Shown piece by piece: positions 21,026 through 29,394 of a stretch of DNA of 64,000 nt. The notes beneath the pieces are model-generated. The model was not told where the DNA came from. It did not search any database and was given only the letters and a program-made list of their open reading frames with translations. This stretch comes from Micromonospora sp. C28SCA-DRY-2. GTDB lineage: Bacteria; Actinomycetota; Actinomycetes; Mycobacteriales; Micromonosporaceae. The number at the start of each line of letters is the position of its first letter. Position 1 is the stretch's first letter. Location: positions 310,001-374,000 of the forward strand of contig NZ_JAUMKD010000005.1 of the NCBI RefSeq assembly GCF_030519475.1. Direction: 5' to 3'. Made by a program: the position numbers and the translations under genes.

Positions 21026-21892
21026 TCACCCCTTCTCGGCCCCGCTGGTGAGACCCTCGGTGAGCAGGCGCTCACTGGCGAAGAAGAGGATCACGATGGG
21101 CAGGGTGAGGATGACCGAGCCGGCCATCAGCACCGTCTTGGGGACCTCGACCCCGTCGGCGAGCTGCGCCAGCCCGAGCGACACCGTCCACCGGTTCGGC
21201 TTGTCGACGAGGAAGAGCAGCGCGAAGAGGAACTCGTTCCAGGCGATCATGAAGTCGTAGAGGGCGACCGCCATGATCGAGGGGGCGGCGAGCGGGAGGC
21301 TGACCCGACGGATGACGCCGAGCCGGCCGGCCCCGTCGATGGCCGCGGACTCCTCCAGGCTGACCGGAATGGTCTCGAAGTAGTTCTTCAGCATGTAGAC
21401 CGAGACCGGGAGGGTCTGCGAGATGTAGACCAGGATCAGGCCGAACAGCGAGCCGCGCAGCCCGGCCCGGGTGAAGACCACGAAGAGCGGGATCGCGATG
21501 ACGATCGACGGGAACAGGTAGACCGCCAGGAACAGGAAGTGGACCTGCCGGCGGCCGAAGAACCGCAGCCGGGAGACGGCGTACGCGCCGGGGATCGACA
21601 CCAGCAGGGTGAGCAGGGTCGCCGCGACGGCCACCAGCCCGCTGTTGCGCATGAAGGTGAGGAAGCCCCGGCCGCCGTCGTCGGCGGTGCGCAGCACCTC
21701 GGCGTACGTGCTGACGGTCAGTTCGCCGAGCCCGACCAGGAGCGAGCCGGGGTCGAGCAGGAGGCGCTCGATGGGGCGTACCGACAGCAGCAGCATGTAG
21801 TAGAAGGGGAAGACGGTGACCAGCAGGAACGCCGCGATCAGCAGCCGGCGCAGCCAGCGCAGGCTGACCGTCTCGACCCGGTCCCGGTCCAT
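21026..21892 (-). CDS. ABC sugar transporter permease (MalG type), 288 aa
   Basis: Six membrane segments and the EAA loop ESAAIDGAGRLGVIRRVSLPLAAPS near 195, which docks the ATPase. N-terminal LLIAAFLLVTVFPFYYMLLLSVRP is typical of MalG-like permeases. ATG 21892 overlaps the upstream stop in TGATG. It ends the operon with no ATPase gene in it; such systems often share a MsiK-type ATPase encoded elsewhere. Confidence 0.93.
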   Translation of the reverse strand: MDRDRVETVSLRWLRRLLIAAFLLVTVFPFYYMLLLSVRPIERLLLDPGSLLVGLGELTVSTYAEVLRTADDGGRGFLTFMRNSGLVAVAATLLTLLVSIPGAYAVSRLRFFGRRQVHFLFLAVYLFPSIVIAIPLFVVFTRAGLRGSLFGLILVYISQTLPVSVYMLKNYFETIPVSLEESAAIDGAGRLGVIRRVSLPLAAPSIMAVALYDFMIAWNEFLFALLFLVDKPNRWTVSLGLAQLADGVEVPKTVLMAGSVILTLPIVILFFASERLLTEGLTSGAEKG

Positions 21893-22851
21893 CACTCGAC
21901 CCTCCGTCCGAAGAAGCGCAGGTAGATCAGGACGAACACGACGAGCACCACGGCCAGCACGACGGCCTGCGCCGCGGCCGCGCCGATGTCGGTACGGGCG
22001 GTGAGGAACTGGTAGACCCGGACGCTGACCACCTCGGTGCCGGCCGCGCCGCCGGTGAGCAGGTAGACGTCGTCGAACTTGTTGAACGTCATGATGAAGC
22101 GCAGCACGCCGAGCATGGCGATCACCGGCATCAGCTGGGGCAGCAGGATGTGCCGGAACCGCTGGGTGGGGGTGGCCCCGTCCACCCGGGCGGCCTCCTC
22201 CAGCTCGCCGGGCACCGCCTGGAGGCGGGCGAGCAGGAACAGGAACGCGAACGGGAAGTAGCGCCACGCCTCGAACGCGATGACGGTGGCCAGGGCGGTC
22301 GACTCCTGGGACAGGAAGGGCACCGGGGTGTCCCAGCCGAGGAACCGCCGGCCCCAGTCGTTGACGATGCCGAGCTGCGGGTCCAGCATCACCTGCCAGA
22401 CGAAGGTGACGGCGACCACCGGGGCCACGTACGGCAGCAGCATCGACGCGCGGACCAGGGTGCGGCCCCGGAACGGCCGGCGGACCACGAGCGCCGCCAC
22501 CAGCCCGAGCGCGATCGAGCCGGCGGTGGCGCCGAGGCTGTAGACCAGGGTGGTCCAGAGGGTGTCGGCGAAGCCCGGGGTGTTCAGCACCCGTTCGACG
22601 TTGTCCAGGGTGAACTCGCCGAACAGGCCCGTCCGGCGCAGGGTGGCCAGGCGGACCCGCTGGAAGGCGAGCACCACCGTCCAGACGATCGGGATGCCGA
22701 TCACCGCGACGACGACGAGCAGGGTCGGGGCGACCAGGGCGAGCCCGGCCCGGGACTCGCGGCGGCGCAGCGTGAGCGGCCGGCGGCGGCGGGCCGGCGC
22801 CGGCCGCTCCCGGGTGGGGGAGCGGCCGGTGCCGGGTGCGGTGGTGGTCAA
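21892..22851 (-). CDS. ABC sugar transporter permease (MalF type), 319 aa
   Basis: EAA loop EEAARVDGATPTQRFRHILLPQL near 215 and six hydrophobic segments. I place the start at TTG 22851 because it overlaps the stop of the binding-protein gene in TTGA and gives a short basic N-terminus before the first helix; no ATG or GTG with a ribosome site fits better. A TTG start suggests low, coupled translation. Confidence 0.88.
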   Translation of the reverse strand: MTTTAPGTGRSPTRERPAPARRRRPLTLRRRESRAGLALVAPTLLVVVAVIGIPIVWTVVLAFQRVRLATLRRTGLFGEFTLDNVERVLNTPGFADTLWTTLVYSLGATAGSIALGLVAALVVRRPFRGRTLVRASMLLPYVAPVVAVTFVWQVMLDPQLGIVNDWGRRFLGWDTPVPFLSQESTALATVIAFEAWRYFPFAFLFLLARLQAVPGELEEAARVDGATPTQRFRHILLPQLMPVIAMLGVLRFIMTFNKFDDVYLLTGGAAGTEVVSVRVYQFLTARTDIGAAAAQAVVLAVVLVVFVLIYLRFFGRRVE

Positions 22852-24242
22852 TTGACGCCCGCCTTGATGGCCTCCACGTCCTTCTTGGCCCGTCCGGCGG
22901 CCGCGGCGGCGTCGGACTTGCCGGCGACCACGTCGCTGAGCGCCTTGGGCACCGGCAGCTCGCCGAGGATCGCGCCGACCAGCTTGCCCTGGCCCTGGGT
23001 GAGGCCCCAGCGCTGGAAGGTGTCCGGGCTGCGGCGCAGCCCGGCGAGCACCTCGTCGCCGTACACCTCGGCCAGCGGCTTCTTCGCGTCCACCCCGGCC
23101 TGGCTGGTGTTCCAGGCGGTGAGGAACTTCTCCGGTTCGGCCGTGGTGCCCTTGCGGACCGGGAAGCGCCCCTCCGGTGACATGCCGAACCAGCGCGGGT
23201 ACGCCTCGTCGAGCAGGTGCGACACGAAGGACTTCGCCGGGCCGGCGGCGGCGCCGTCGAGCACCGCCCAGGAACTGATCTCGCCGTACTGCGCGGGTCC
23301 GCTGCCGTTCGGGCCCTGGATCCCGGTGACGAAGCCGCTGTTCTGAGCGAGGAAGGTCGGGTCGGCCTGACACTGCGGGCAGGTGGGTCTGGCGTCGTTG
23401 CGCAGCCCGGCCAGCTCGTCGAGGATGAACGGCGACCAGACCAGCATGGCGGCCTTGCCGGCGAAGTAGGTGGCCCGGGTGGTGTCCACGTCCTGCCCGC
23501 CCTTGACCGACCAGTTCCGCATCAGGTCGCCGTAGAAGCGGAACGCCTCGACGCACTCGGGCGAGTCCAGCTTCACCGCGCCGGAGTCGTCGGTGAGCTG
23601 GCAGTTGTTGGCCAGCGCCAGGTGCTCGAAGGTCTGCTGGGTGAACACGTCGCCGGGCGCGGTGGCCGCGGTGATGCCGGCGACGCCGTCGCGGTGCAGC
23701 CGCCGCGCCGCGTCGGTGATCTTCTGGTACGTGTCGGGGGCGGGCAGCCCGGCGGCGGCGAAGAGGTCCTTGCGGTAGACGAGCAGCTGACCCCAGCCGT
23801 CACTGGGCACGGCGAGCTGCCGCCCGTCGTCGGAGGTCAGTTCCAGCGCCCGCGGCGAGAACGTCTGCCGGCCGAGCGAATCCACCACCTCGCCGTTCGC
23901 CGTGGGGTGCAGCAGTTCGTTGCCGGCCAGGGTGCGGACGCCGGCCAGCGACACCGAGCCGACCACGTCGGGCAGTTCGCCGGCGGCGGCGCTGGAGGCG
24001 ATCAGGGAGGGGAACTGGTCCTCGTTGACGGTGACCAGGTCGACGGTGATCCCGGTCTTCGCGGTGAAGTCGGCGATGATCGCCTTGGTGGCGGTGACCC
24101 GGTCGGCCACGTCCTCCAGGCTCCACACCGTGATCTTGTTGCTGTCGCCGCCGGAATCGTCGTCCCCGCAGGCCAGCAGGCTGGCCCCGGTGAGTGTCAT
24201 GATCAGGGTGGCGGCGAGCATCCGCATCGGAGGTGCTGACAT
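22848..24242 (-). CDS. Sugar-binding lipoprotein of an ABC importer, 464 aa
   Basis: Lipoprotein signal with lipobox LLAC at residue about 28, followed by an acidic linker GDDDSGGDSNKITVWSLED. Extracellular solute-binding family 1: LVYRKDLFAAAGLPAPDTYQKITDAARRL near 160. ATG 24242 is preferred over an ATG at 24269 because GAGAGGAG lies 8 nt upstream. Delivers a sugar or oligosaccharide to the MalF/MalG pair. An unusual C-x-x-C (RPTCPQCQAD) near 300 may form a disulfide. Confidence 0.92.
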   Translation of the reverse strand: MSAPPMRMLAATLIMTLTGASLLACGDDDSGGDSNKITVWSLEDVADRVTATKAIIADFTAKTGITVDLVTVNEDQFPSLIASSAAAGELPDVVGSVSLAGVRTLAGNELLHPTANGEVVDSLGRQTFSPRALELTSDDGRQLAVPSDGWGQLLVYRKDLFAAAGLPAPDTYQKITDAARRLHRDGVAGITAATAPGDVFTQQTFEHLALANNCQLTDDSGAVKLDSPECVEAFRFYGDLMRNWSVKGGQDVDTTRATYFAGKAAMLVWSPFILDELAGLRNDARPTCPQCQADPTFLAQNSGFVTGIQGPNGSGPAQYGEISSWAVLDGAAAGPAKSFVSHLLDEAYPRWFGMSPEGRFPVRKGTTAEPEKFLTAWNTSQAGVDAKKPLAEVYGDEVLAGLRRSPDTFQRWGLTQGQGKLVGAILGELPVPKALSDVVAGKSDAAAAAGRAKKDVEAIKAGVN

Positions 24243-24359
24243 CGGTGGCACTCCTCTCGAAGGGTACATGAGGGATTCAACGCCGTCGATTGATCAATTA
24301 CAAGACATATACCGATTTTTTGTTCTAGGATGGAACCCAGTGCTACCGGGATGTGACTC
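24243..24359. promoter_or_regulatory. Divergent promoter region between the sugar importer and catabolic genes
   Basis: An AT-rich stretch (24289-24331) stands out from its surroundings. It contains the palindrome ATTGATCAAT (24289-24298), a candidate operator, and TAGGAT (24326-24331) as a possible -10 for the rightward gene. No regulator gene lies beside it. Confidence 0.5.
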
Positions 24360-25400
24360 ATGGTCAACTGGGTTGTCTCCTTGGCCGGGCCGCGCAGGAT
24401 CAGCCTCGAGCCCTGCCCCCCGGATCCACTCGGGCCGGGCCAGGTCCGGGTCCGCACCTGTTACTCCGGCATCTCGGCCGGCACCGAGCTCACCCTCTAC
24501 CGGGGCAGCAATCCCCGACTGAGCAAGGACTGGGACGACGTCACCCGGATGTTCGTGCCCCGGCAGACCGCCGTGCCCTACCCGCTGGTCGGCTTCGGCT
24601 ACGAGGAGGTCGGCGAGGTCGTCGAGGTCGCGCCCGAGGTCACCGACCGGCAACCCGGGCAGGTCGTCTGGGGCATCTGGGGGCACCGCGCCGAGGCGGT
24701 GGTGCCGGCCGACCTGGTGCATCCGCTCCCCGCCGGCCTGGATCCGCTCGCCGCGGTCTTCGCCCGGCCCGGCGCCATCGCGCTCACCGCCGTGCTCGCC
24801 GGCGACCTGCACCTCGGTGACTGGGTGGGGGTCTTCGGGCAGGGCGTGATCGGGCTGCTCGCCACCCGGCTCGCCACCCTCTCCGGCGCCCGGGTGGTCG
24901 CCGTCGACCGGGTGCCCGGCCGGCTGGCGCACGCCCGGCGGTTCGGCGCCCGGCTGGTCGTCGACGCGGCCGTCGAGTCCCCGGCCGACGTGCTGCGCCG
25001 GGCCACCGGCGGCAGCGGCGCCGACGTCTGCCTGGAGCTGTCCGGCGCGTACCCGGCGCTGCACGAGGCGATCCGGGCCACCACCCACGCCGGCCGCGTC
25101 GTGGCCGCCGGCTTCTACCAGGGCCAGGCCGACGGGCTCGGCCTGGGCGAGGAGTTCCACCACAACCGGATCCAGCTGGTGGCGGCCCAGGTGTCCGGGC
25201 CGACGCCGGCGCCCGGCATGGCCGGCCGGTGGACCGGTGCCCGCGTCGCACACACCTTCATGGACCTGGTGGCCGAGGGCAGCGTCGACCCGCTGCCGCT
25301 GGTGAGCCACGTCGTCGACGCCAGCGCGGTGGCCGACGCGCTGGCGCTGCTCGACCGCGGTGACGCTGAGGCCCTCCAAGTCGTGCTGAGGTTCCGTTGA
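24360..25400 (+). CDS. Zinc-type alcohol/polyol dehydrogenase, 346 aa
   Basis: MDR family with GVFGQGVIGLLATRLATLSGARVVAVDRV near 153 as the NAD-binding fold and PLVGFGYEEVGEVVEVAP near 78 in place of the GHE motif. The classic Cys and structural zinc ligands are missing, so zinc binding is doubtful. It heads a catabolic operon divergent from the sugar importer. Its stop codon is directly followed by the right end of the TnpB element, which separates it from the isomerase gene. Confidence 0.85.
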   Translation: MVNWVVSLAGPRRISLEPCPPDPLGPGQVRVRTCYSGISAGTELTLYRGSNPRLSKDWDDVTRMFVPRQTAVPYPLVGFGYEEVGEVVEVAPEVTDRQPGQVVWGIWGHRAEAVVPADLVHPLPAGLDPLAAVFARPGAIALTAVLAGDLHLGDWVGVFGQGVIGLLATRLATLSGARVVAVDRVPGRLAHARRFGARLVVDAAVESPADVLRRATGGSGADVCLELSGAYPALHEAIRATTHAGRVVAAGFYQGQADGLGLGEEFHHNRIQLVAAQVSGPTPAPGMAGRWTGARVAHTFMDLVAEGSVDPLPLVSHVVDASAVADALALLDRGDAEALQVVLRFR

Positions 25401-25519
25401 CATCTTCCGCAGCCCTGAAGGGCGGGGATTCCCTCGGTCGCCCGAGGGGATTCCTGCTTCGCTGGGTCGTGCCTTCGCCGCATGCGCGGGTGGGGTCTTA
25501 CCGGCCCTCCACAGGCGTT
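25400..25519 (-). ncRNA. Predicted omega-RNA (right-end RNA) of the TnpB element
   Basis: TnpB guides derive from the end of the tnpB transcript plus the right end. Visible stems: CCCTCGG / CCGAGGG with loop TCGC (25431-25448) and GCCC / GGGC (25412-25423), with two GGGGATTCC words between and around them. The RNA should extend into the 3' part of tnpB. The guide would be the roughly 16 nt beyond the element end, that is, the complement of the last codons of the dehydrogenase gene (about 25382-25398). Confidence 0.6.
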
Positions 25520-26705
25520 TTACCTCTCCGTCAGCCCGGCGGCGAGGATGTTGTTGGCGGCGTTGACGTCCCGGTCGTGTTCCGAGCCGCAGCCCGGGCA
25601 CGTCCAGACGCGCATGGCGAGGGTCATCGTGGTGTTGATCCGTCCGCATGCCGAGCAGGTCTTCGTGCTCGGATGCCAGCGGTCGATGGCGATCACGGTG
25701 CGCCCGTACCAGGCGGCTTTGTATTCCAGCATGTGGCGCAGTTCCGACCAGGCTGCGTCGGAGATGGCGCGGGCCAGGCGGTGGTTGCGCAGCATATTGC
25801 GCACGCTGAGGTCCTCGATCACGACTGTTTGGTTCTCGCGGACGAGTCGAGTCGACAGCTTGTGCAGGTGATCGCGCCGCCGGTCGGCGATGCGGGCGTG
25901 GATGCGGGCCACCGCCAGGCGGGCCTTGGCCCGGTTGGCGGAGCCCTTGGTCTTGCGAGACAGGTTGCGCTGTGCGCTGGCCAGCTTGCGTCGGTCGACG
26001 CGCTCATGTCGCGGGTTGGTGATCTTCTCGCCGGTGGAGAGGGTGAGCAGGCTGGTGATGCCCGCGTCCACGCCGACCGCCGTGGCCTGCGGGGGCAGGG
26101 GCTGCACGCCGGGATCCTCGACCAGGATCGCCACGTGCCACCGGCCGGCCGAATCGCGGGACACGGTGACCGTCGACGGCTCGGCTGGCAGGGGCCGCGA
26201 CCACGCGATGGCCAGCGGTGCGTCCATCTTGGCGAGGGTGAGCTGTCCGTCGCGCCAGCGGAACGCCGAGCGGGTGTATTCCGCCGACGCCCGGGACTTG
26301 CGCTTGGACTTGAACCGCGGGTAGCGGGCACGCTTGCTCCAGAACGCCGCGAAGGCGGCCTGAAGGTGCCGCAGCGTCTGTTGCAGCGGCACGGACGACA
26401 CCTCGTTGAGAAACGCCAGATCGTCGGTGCGTTTCCACTCGGTCAGCCAGGCCGAGGACTGCACGTAGGTGCTGCGCTGTCCGTCGACCGACCATGCGCG
26501 GGTGCGCGCCTGCAGGGCGAGGTTGTAGACCTTACGCACGCAGCCGAAGGTGCGGTTGAGCTGATCAGCCTGCTCAACCGTGGGATAGAAGCGGTACCTG
26601 TACGCCCGCTTCACCACCACACCCACACCCCAGATCATGCCGGCAGTCCAGACAAGACGTTGCCCGAGGGGAGGGAGCGGCGTTCCCCCGGCACTGAAGA
26701 GCTGG
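25401..26705 (-). mobile_element. TnpB-only IS200/IS605-type (IS1341-like) element
   Basis: Contains an apparently intact tnpB, a right end with the characteristic GCCC-TGAA-GGGC hairpin and terminal GATGTCA (read on the minus strand), and no tnpA. The right boundary is set by the GATGTCA end next to the dehydrogenase stop. The left boundary is approximate, near an imperfect hairpin around 26650-26705. It interrupts the spacer between two catabolic genes. Without TnpA it needs a transposase in trans. Confidence 0.8.
25520..26638 (-). CDS. tnpB: TnpB RNA-guided nuclease, 372 aa
   Basis: N-terminal YRYRFYPTVEQADQLNRTFG. The RuvC residues are all present: D191 (VGVDAGITSLL), E275 (VVIEDLSVRNM) and the Asp of HDRDVNAANNIL near 355. 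The zinc finger is C328-x2-C331 ... C347-x2-C350 (CSACG, CPGCG). It is therefore predicted active, cutting DNA next to a transposon-specific motif under omega-RNA guidance. An internal GTG at 26614 is also a plausible start. Codon use is a little less GC-extreme than the neighbours, fitting a mobile origin. Confidence 0.93.
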   Translation of the reverse strand: MIWGVGVVVKRAYRYRFYPTVEQADQLNRTFGCVRKVYNLALQARTRAWSVDGQRSTYVQSSAWLTEWKRTDDLAFLNEVSSVPLQQTLRHLQAAFAAFWSKRARYPRFKSKRKSRASAEYTRSAFRWRDGQLTLAKMDAPLAIAWSRPLPAEPSTVTVSRDSAGRWHVAILVEDPGVQPLPPQATAVGVDAGITSLLTLSTGEKITNPRHERVDRRKLASAQRNLSRKTKGSANRAKARLAVARIHARIADRRRDHLHKLSTRLVRENQTVVIEDLSVRNMLRNHRLARAISDAAWSELRHMLEYKAAWYGRTVIAIDRWHPSTKTCSACGRINTTMTLAMRVWTCPGCGSEHDRDVNAANNILAAGLTER

Positions 26706-26724
26706 GATCCACGCCGCGAATGAG

Positions 26725-27543
26725 ATGACCATTCCGATCGCCTGCCAGGAACAGCTCCTGCCGGGCACCGACCTGATCCAGAAGTACGCTCTGGCCGCCG
26801 CGCTCGGCTACGACGCCATCGAGCTGCGCGGCCGGGGTGACCTCGCCCTCGCCCGCCGGCTGCCCGAGCTGCGCCGGGCCCGCGCCGCCGGGGTGGTGAT
26901 GCCCACCGTCTGCGTCGAGATGGACCACTTCATCGGCGACTTCGACGCCGAGCGGTCCCGGGACGCCGTGCGCAACCTGCGCTCCCAGCTGTCGGTGATC
27001 GCCGAGATCGGCGGGGTGGGCGCGATGACCCCCGCCGCGTGGGGGATGTTCTCCCGGCGGCTGCCACCCTTCGACCCGCCCCGCTCGCCCGCCGCCGACC
27101 GGCAACTGCTCGTCGACACCCTCGGCGAGCTGGGCGAGCACGCCCGCGCCGAGGGGGTGAGCCTCTTCCTGGAGCCGCTCAACCGGTACGAGGACCACAT
27201 GGTCAACCGGCTCGACGAGGCGGTCCGGCTCTGCGCCGCGGTCGGGCTGCCGTCGGTGCGGGTGGTCGCCGACACCTTCCACATGAACATCGAGGAGGAC
27301 GACGTGCACCGGGCGCTGCGCGCCGCCGCGCCGTATCTCGGGCACGTGCAGGTCAGCGACTCCAACCGCTACCAGCCGGGGGCCGGGCACCTCGACTGGC
27401 CGGCGCTGCTGCGGACCCTGCTGGAGATCGACTATCGGGGCTGGCTGGCCCTGGAGTGCCGGCTGCGCGGCGACCCGGTACGCGCCCTCCAGCAGGCCGC
27501 CACGGTGCTGCGGCACGCCCAGCCCCGGCAGGCGGCGGCATGA
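26725..27543 (+). CDS. Sugar phosphate isomerase/epimerase (xylose-isomerase-like TIM barrel), 272 aa
   Basis: AP-endonuclease-2/hydroxypyruvate-isomerase superfamily: YDAIELRG near 31, LFLEPLNRYEDHMVN near 148 (metal-binding Glu), VVADTFHMNIEEDD near 183 (Asp-x-x-His) and HVQVSDSNRYQPGAGHLDW near 207. Isomerises keto sugars in the catabolic operon. Its upstream ribosome site is poor (CGAATGAG) and lies next to the mobile element, which may have changed its expression. Its stop codon starts the 85-bp repeat. Confidence 0.9.
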   Translation: MTIPIACQEQLLPGTDLIQKYALAAALGYDAIELRGRGDLALARRLPELRRARAAGVVMPTVCVEMDHFIGDFDAERSRDAVRNLRSQLSVIAEIGGVGAMTPAAWGMFSRRLPPFDPPRSPAADRQLLVDTLGELGEHARAEGVSLFLEPLNRYEDHMVNRLDEAVRLCAAVGLPSVRVVADTFHMNIEEDDVHRALRAAAPYLGHVQVSDSNRYQPGAGHLDWPALLRTLLEIDYRGWLALECRLRGDPVRALQQAATVLRHAQPRQAAA

Positions 27544-27625
27544 GCGAGCGTGAGCGAGCGAATCATCGGTGCCGGGCGGTGGTGTCTCCTGGCGGCGCGG
27601 AGCGCAGCGGGGGGCCGGCGTGAGC
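27541..27625 (+). repeat. 85-bp intergenic bridging repeat, copy 1
   Basis: Begins with the TGA of the upstream gene (TGAGCGAGCGTGAGCGAGCG) and ends with the start codon of the next (GTGAGC). Same length as copy 2 at 46200 with 12 differences in 85 positions (86 % identical). Conserved core AATCATCGGTGC, then GGCGGC-CGGAGCG-AGCGG. Confidence 0.9.
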
Positions 27626-28951
27626 GCGGGGACGGCCGGCGCGGGCACGCTCACCCGGCTGCGCCGTCTCGCGCTGTCCACCCTGGACGGCAACTGGGAG
27701 CACGACCACACGGTGCCCTCGCGCACGCTCTACCCGCACCAGTGGAGTTGGGACTCGGCCTTCATCGCGATCGGGCTGGCGCACGTGCGTCCCGAGCGGG
27801 CGTGGCGGGAGCTGGACAGCCTGTTCCGGGCCCAGTGGGCCGACGGGCGGGTGCCGCACATCGTGTTCAACCCGGCGACGCGGGTCGGCGCGTACTTTCC
27901 CGGACCGGACTTCTGGCGTACCGAGGTGGCCGCGGCGGCGCCGGCGGTGGCCACCTCCGGGCTGGTCCAGCCGCCGGTGCACGCGCTCGCCGCCTGGCTG
28001 GTGCACCGCCGTGACCCCGGCCCGGCCACCCGGGCGGCGCTGGGCCGGCTCTATCCGCGGCTGGTGGCCCAGCAGCGCTACCTCGCCGAGCGGCGCGACG
28101 CGGGCGGGGGCGGGCTGGCCAGCATCGTGCACCCGTGGGAGTCCGGGCTGGACAACAGCCCCGCCTGGGACGCCCCGATGGCGGCGGTGCCGGCCGACGC
28201 GGCGGTGATGCGCGCGTACCGCCGGCACGACACCGCGCACGCCGACGCCGCGCACCGCCCCACCGACCTGGACTACGCGCGTTACCTGGCGATCGTGGCC
28301 GCCTACCGCGACCACGGCTACCGCGACGACGGGTTGGCCGACCGGCAGCCGTTCCTGGTGGAGTGCCCGCTGTTCAACGCGGCGATGGGCCTCGCCGAGC
28401 ACGCGCTCGCCGAGATCGCCGCGGTGGTCGGCGCCGACCCGGGCCCGCACCGGGAGCGGGCGGCGGGGATCACCGAGGCCCTGGTGCGGCGGCTGTACGA
28501 CCCGGCGACCGGCACCTTCCACCCGCTCGACCTGCGCACCGGCCGGCTGGTCCCGGCCCGGACGGTGCTCGGCCTCGCCCCGCTGGTCCTGCCCGACCTG
28601 CCGGCCCGGCAGGTCGACGCGCTGGTGGTGGAGGCCTGCTCGGCGCGGTTCGGGGTGGCCGGCCGGATGGAGCGCCCGTTGCCCAGCTACGACCGGACCG
28701 CCCCGGACTTCGAGCCGCTGCGGTACTGGCGCGGGCCGAGCTGGCTGAACACGACCTGGCTGGTGCGGCGCGGGCTGCTCACCCACGGCCGGCCGGAACT
28801 GGCCGCCGGGTTGCGCGGGTCGATGCTGGACCTGGTGACCGGGGCCGGTTGCCACGAGTACTTCCATCCCGACACCGGGGCCGGGCTGGGCTCGCCGGCG
28901 TTCGGCTGGACCGCGGCGCTGCTGCTCGACGTGCTCGCCGACGACTGCTGA
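27620..28951 (+). CDS. MGH1/GH63-like glycoside hydrolase, 443 aa
   Basis: (Alpha/alpha)6-barrel type: TVPSRTLYPHQWSWDSAFIAIGLA near 33 (catalytic-type Trp-Asp), GRVPHIVFNPAT near 75, VHPWESGLDNSPAWD near 173 (catalytic acid region) and YWRGPSWLNTTWLVRRGL near 370. The family cleaves mannosylglycerate, glucosylglycerate and alpha-glucosides. GTG 27620 lies inside the bridging repeat; the upstream in-frame ATG at 27569 would translate repeat sequence and has no ribosome site. It likely breaks down what the divergent ABC system imports. Confidence 0.87.
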   Translation: MSAGTAGAGTLTRLRRLALSTLDGNWEHDHTVPSRTLYPHQWSWDSAFIAIGLAHVRPERAWRELDSLFRAQWADGRVPHIVFNPATRVGAYFPGPDFWRTEVAAAAPAVATSGLVQPPVHALAAWLVHRRDPGPATRAALGRLYPRLVAQQRYLAERRDAGGGGLASIVHPWESGLDNSPAWDAPMAAVPADAAVMRAYRRHDTAHADAAHRPTDLDYARYLAIVAAYRDHGYRDDGLADRQPFLVECPLFNAAMGLAEHALAEIAAVVGADPGPHRERAAGITEALVRRLYDPATGTFHPLDLRTGRLVPARTVLGLAPLVLPDLPARQVDALVVEACSARFGVAGRMERPLPSYDRTAPDFEPLRYWRGPSWLNTTWLVRRGLLTHGRPELAAGLRGSMLDLVTGAGCHEYFHPDTGAGLGSPAFGWTAALLLDVLADDC

Positions 28952-28962
28952 GGGTGGGGCCG

Positions 28963-29370
28963 TCAGCGCTCGTCGGTCAGCTCGGCGAGCAGCCGCTCCA
29001 CCCGGATCCGGATCTCGTCGCGGATCGGGCGCACCGCCTCGACGCCCTTTCCGGCCGGGTCGTCGAGCTTCCAGTCCTCGTACCGCTTGCCGGGGAAGAC
29101 CGGGCAGGCGTCGCCGCAGCCCATCGTGACGATGACGTCGGAGGACTCGGCGGTGGCGTACTCCAGCAGCTTCGGGGTCTGGTCGGTGATGTCGACGCCC
29201 ACCTCCCGCATCGCCTCGACGGCGGCCGGGTTGACCGTCTCGGCCGGCGCCGAGCCGGCGGAGCGCACCTCGACGGCGTCCCCGGCGAGGTGGCGCAGCC
29301 AGCCGGCGGCCATCTGCGACCGGCCGGCGTTGTGGACGCAGACGAACAGGACACTGGGTTTGTCGGTCAT
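28963..29370 (-). CDS. arsC: Arsenate reductase ArsC (low-molecular-weight phosphatase type), 135 aa
   Basis: P-loop VCVHNAGRS (C-x5-R) at residues 11-18 and a downstream Cys pair GCGDACPVF near 84-89, the redox Cys relay of thioredoxin- or mycothiol-linked ArsC. Reduces arsenate to arsenite in the cytoplasm. Third gene of a minus-strand operon after the ArsR-ArsC fusion and the aquaglyceroporin. Confidence 0.95.
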   Translation of the reverse strand: MTDKPSVLFVCVHNAGRSQMAAGWLRHLAGDAVEVRSAGSAPAETVNPAAVEAMREVGVDITDQTPKLLEYATAESSDVIVTMGCGDACPVFPGKRYEDWKLDDPAGKGVEAVRPIRDEIRIRVERLLAELTDER

Positions 29371-29394
29371 CGGGTGCCTTTCCGGGCGGTCGGG

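Noticed and set aside
26640-26724. Exact left end and target-adjacent motif of the TnpB element
   Set aside because: No clear border can be fixed without an empty-site comparison; only an approximate end is given.
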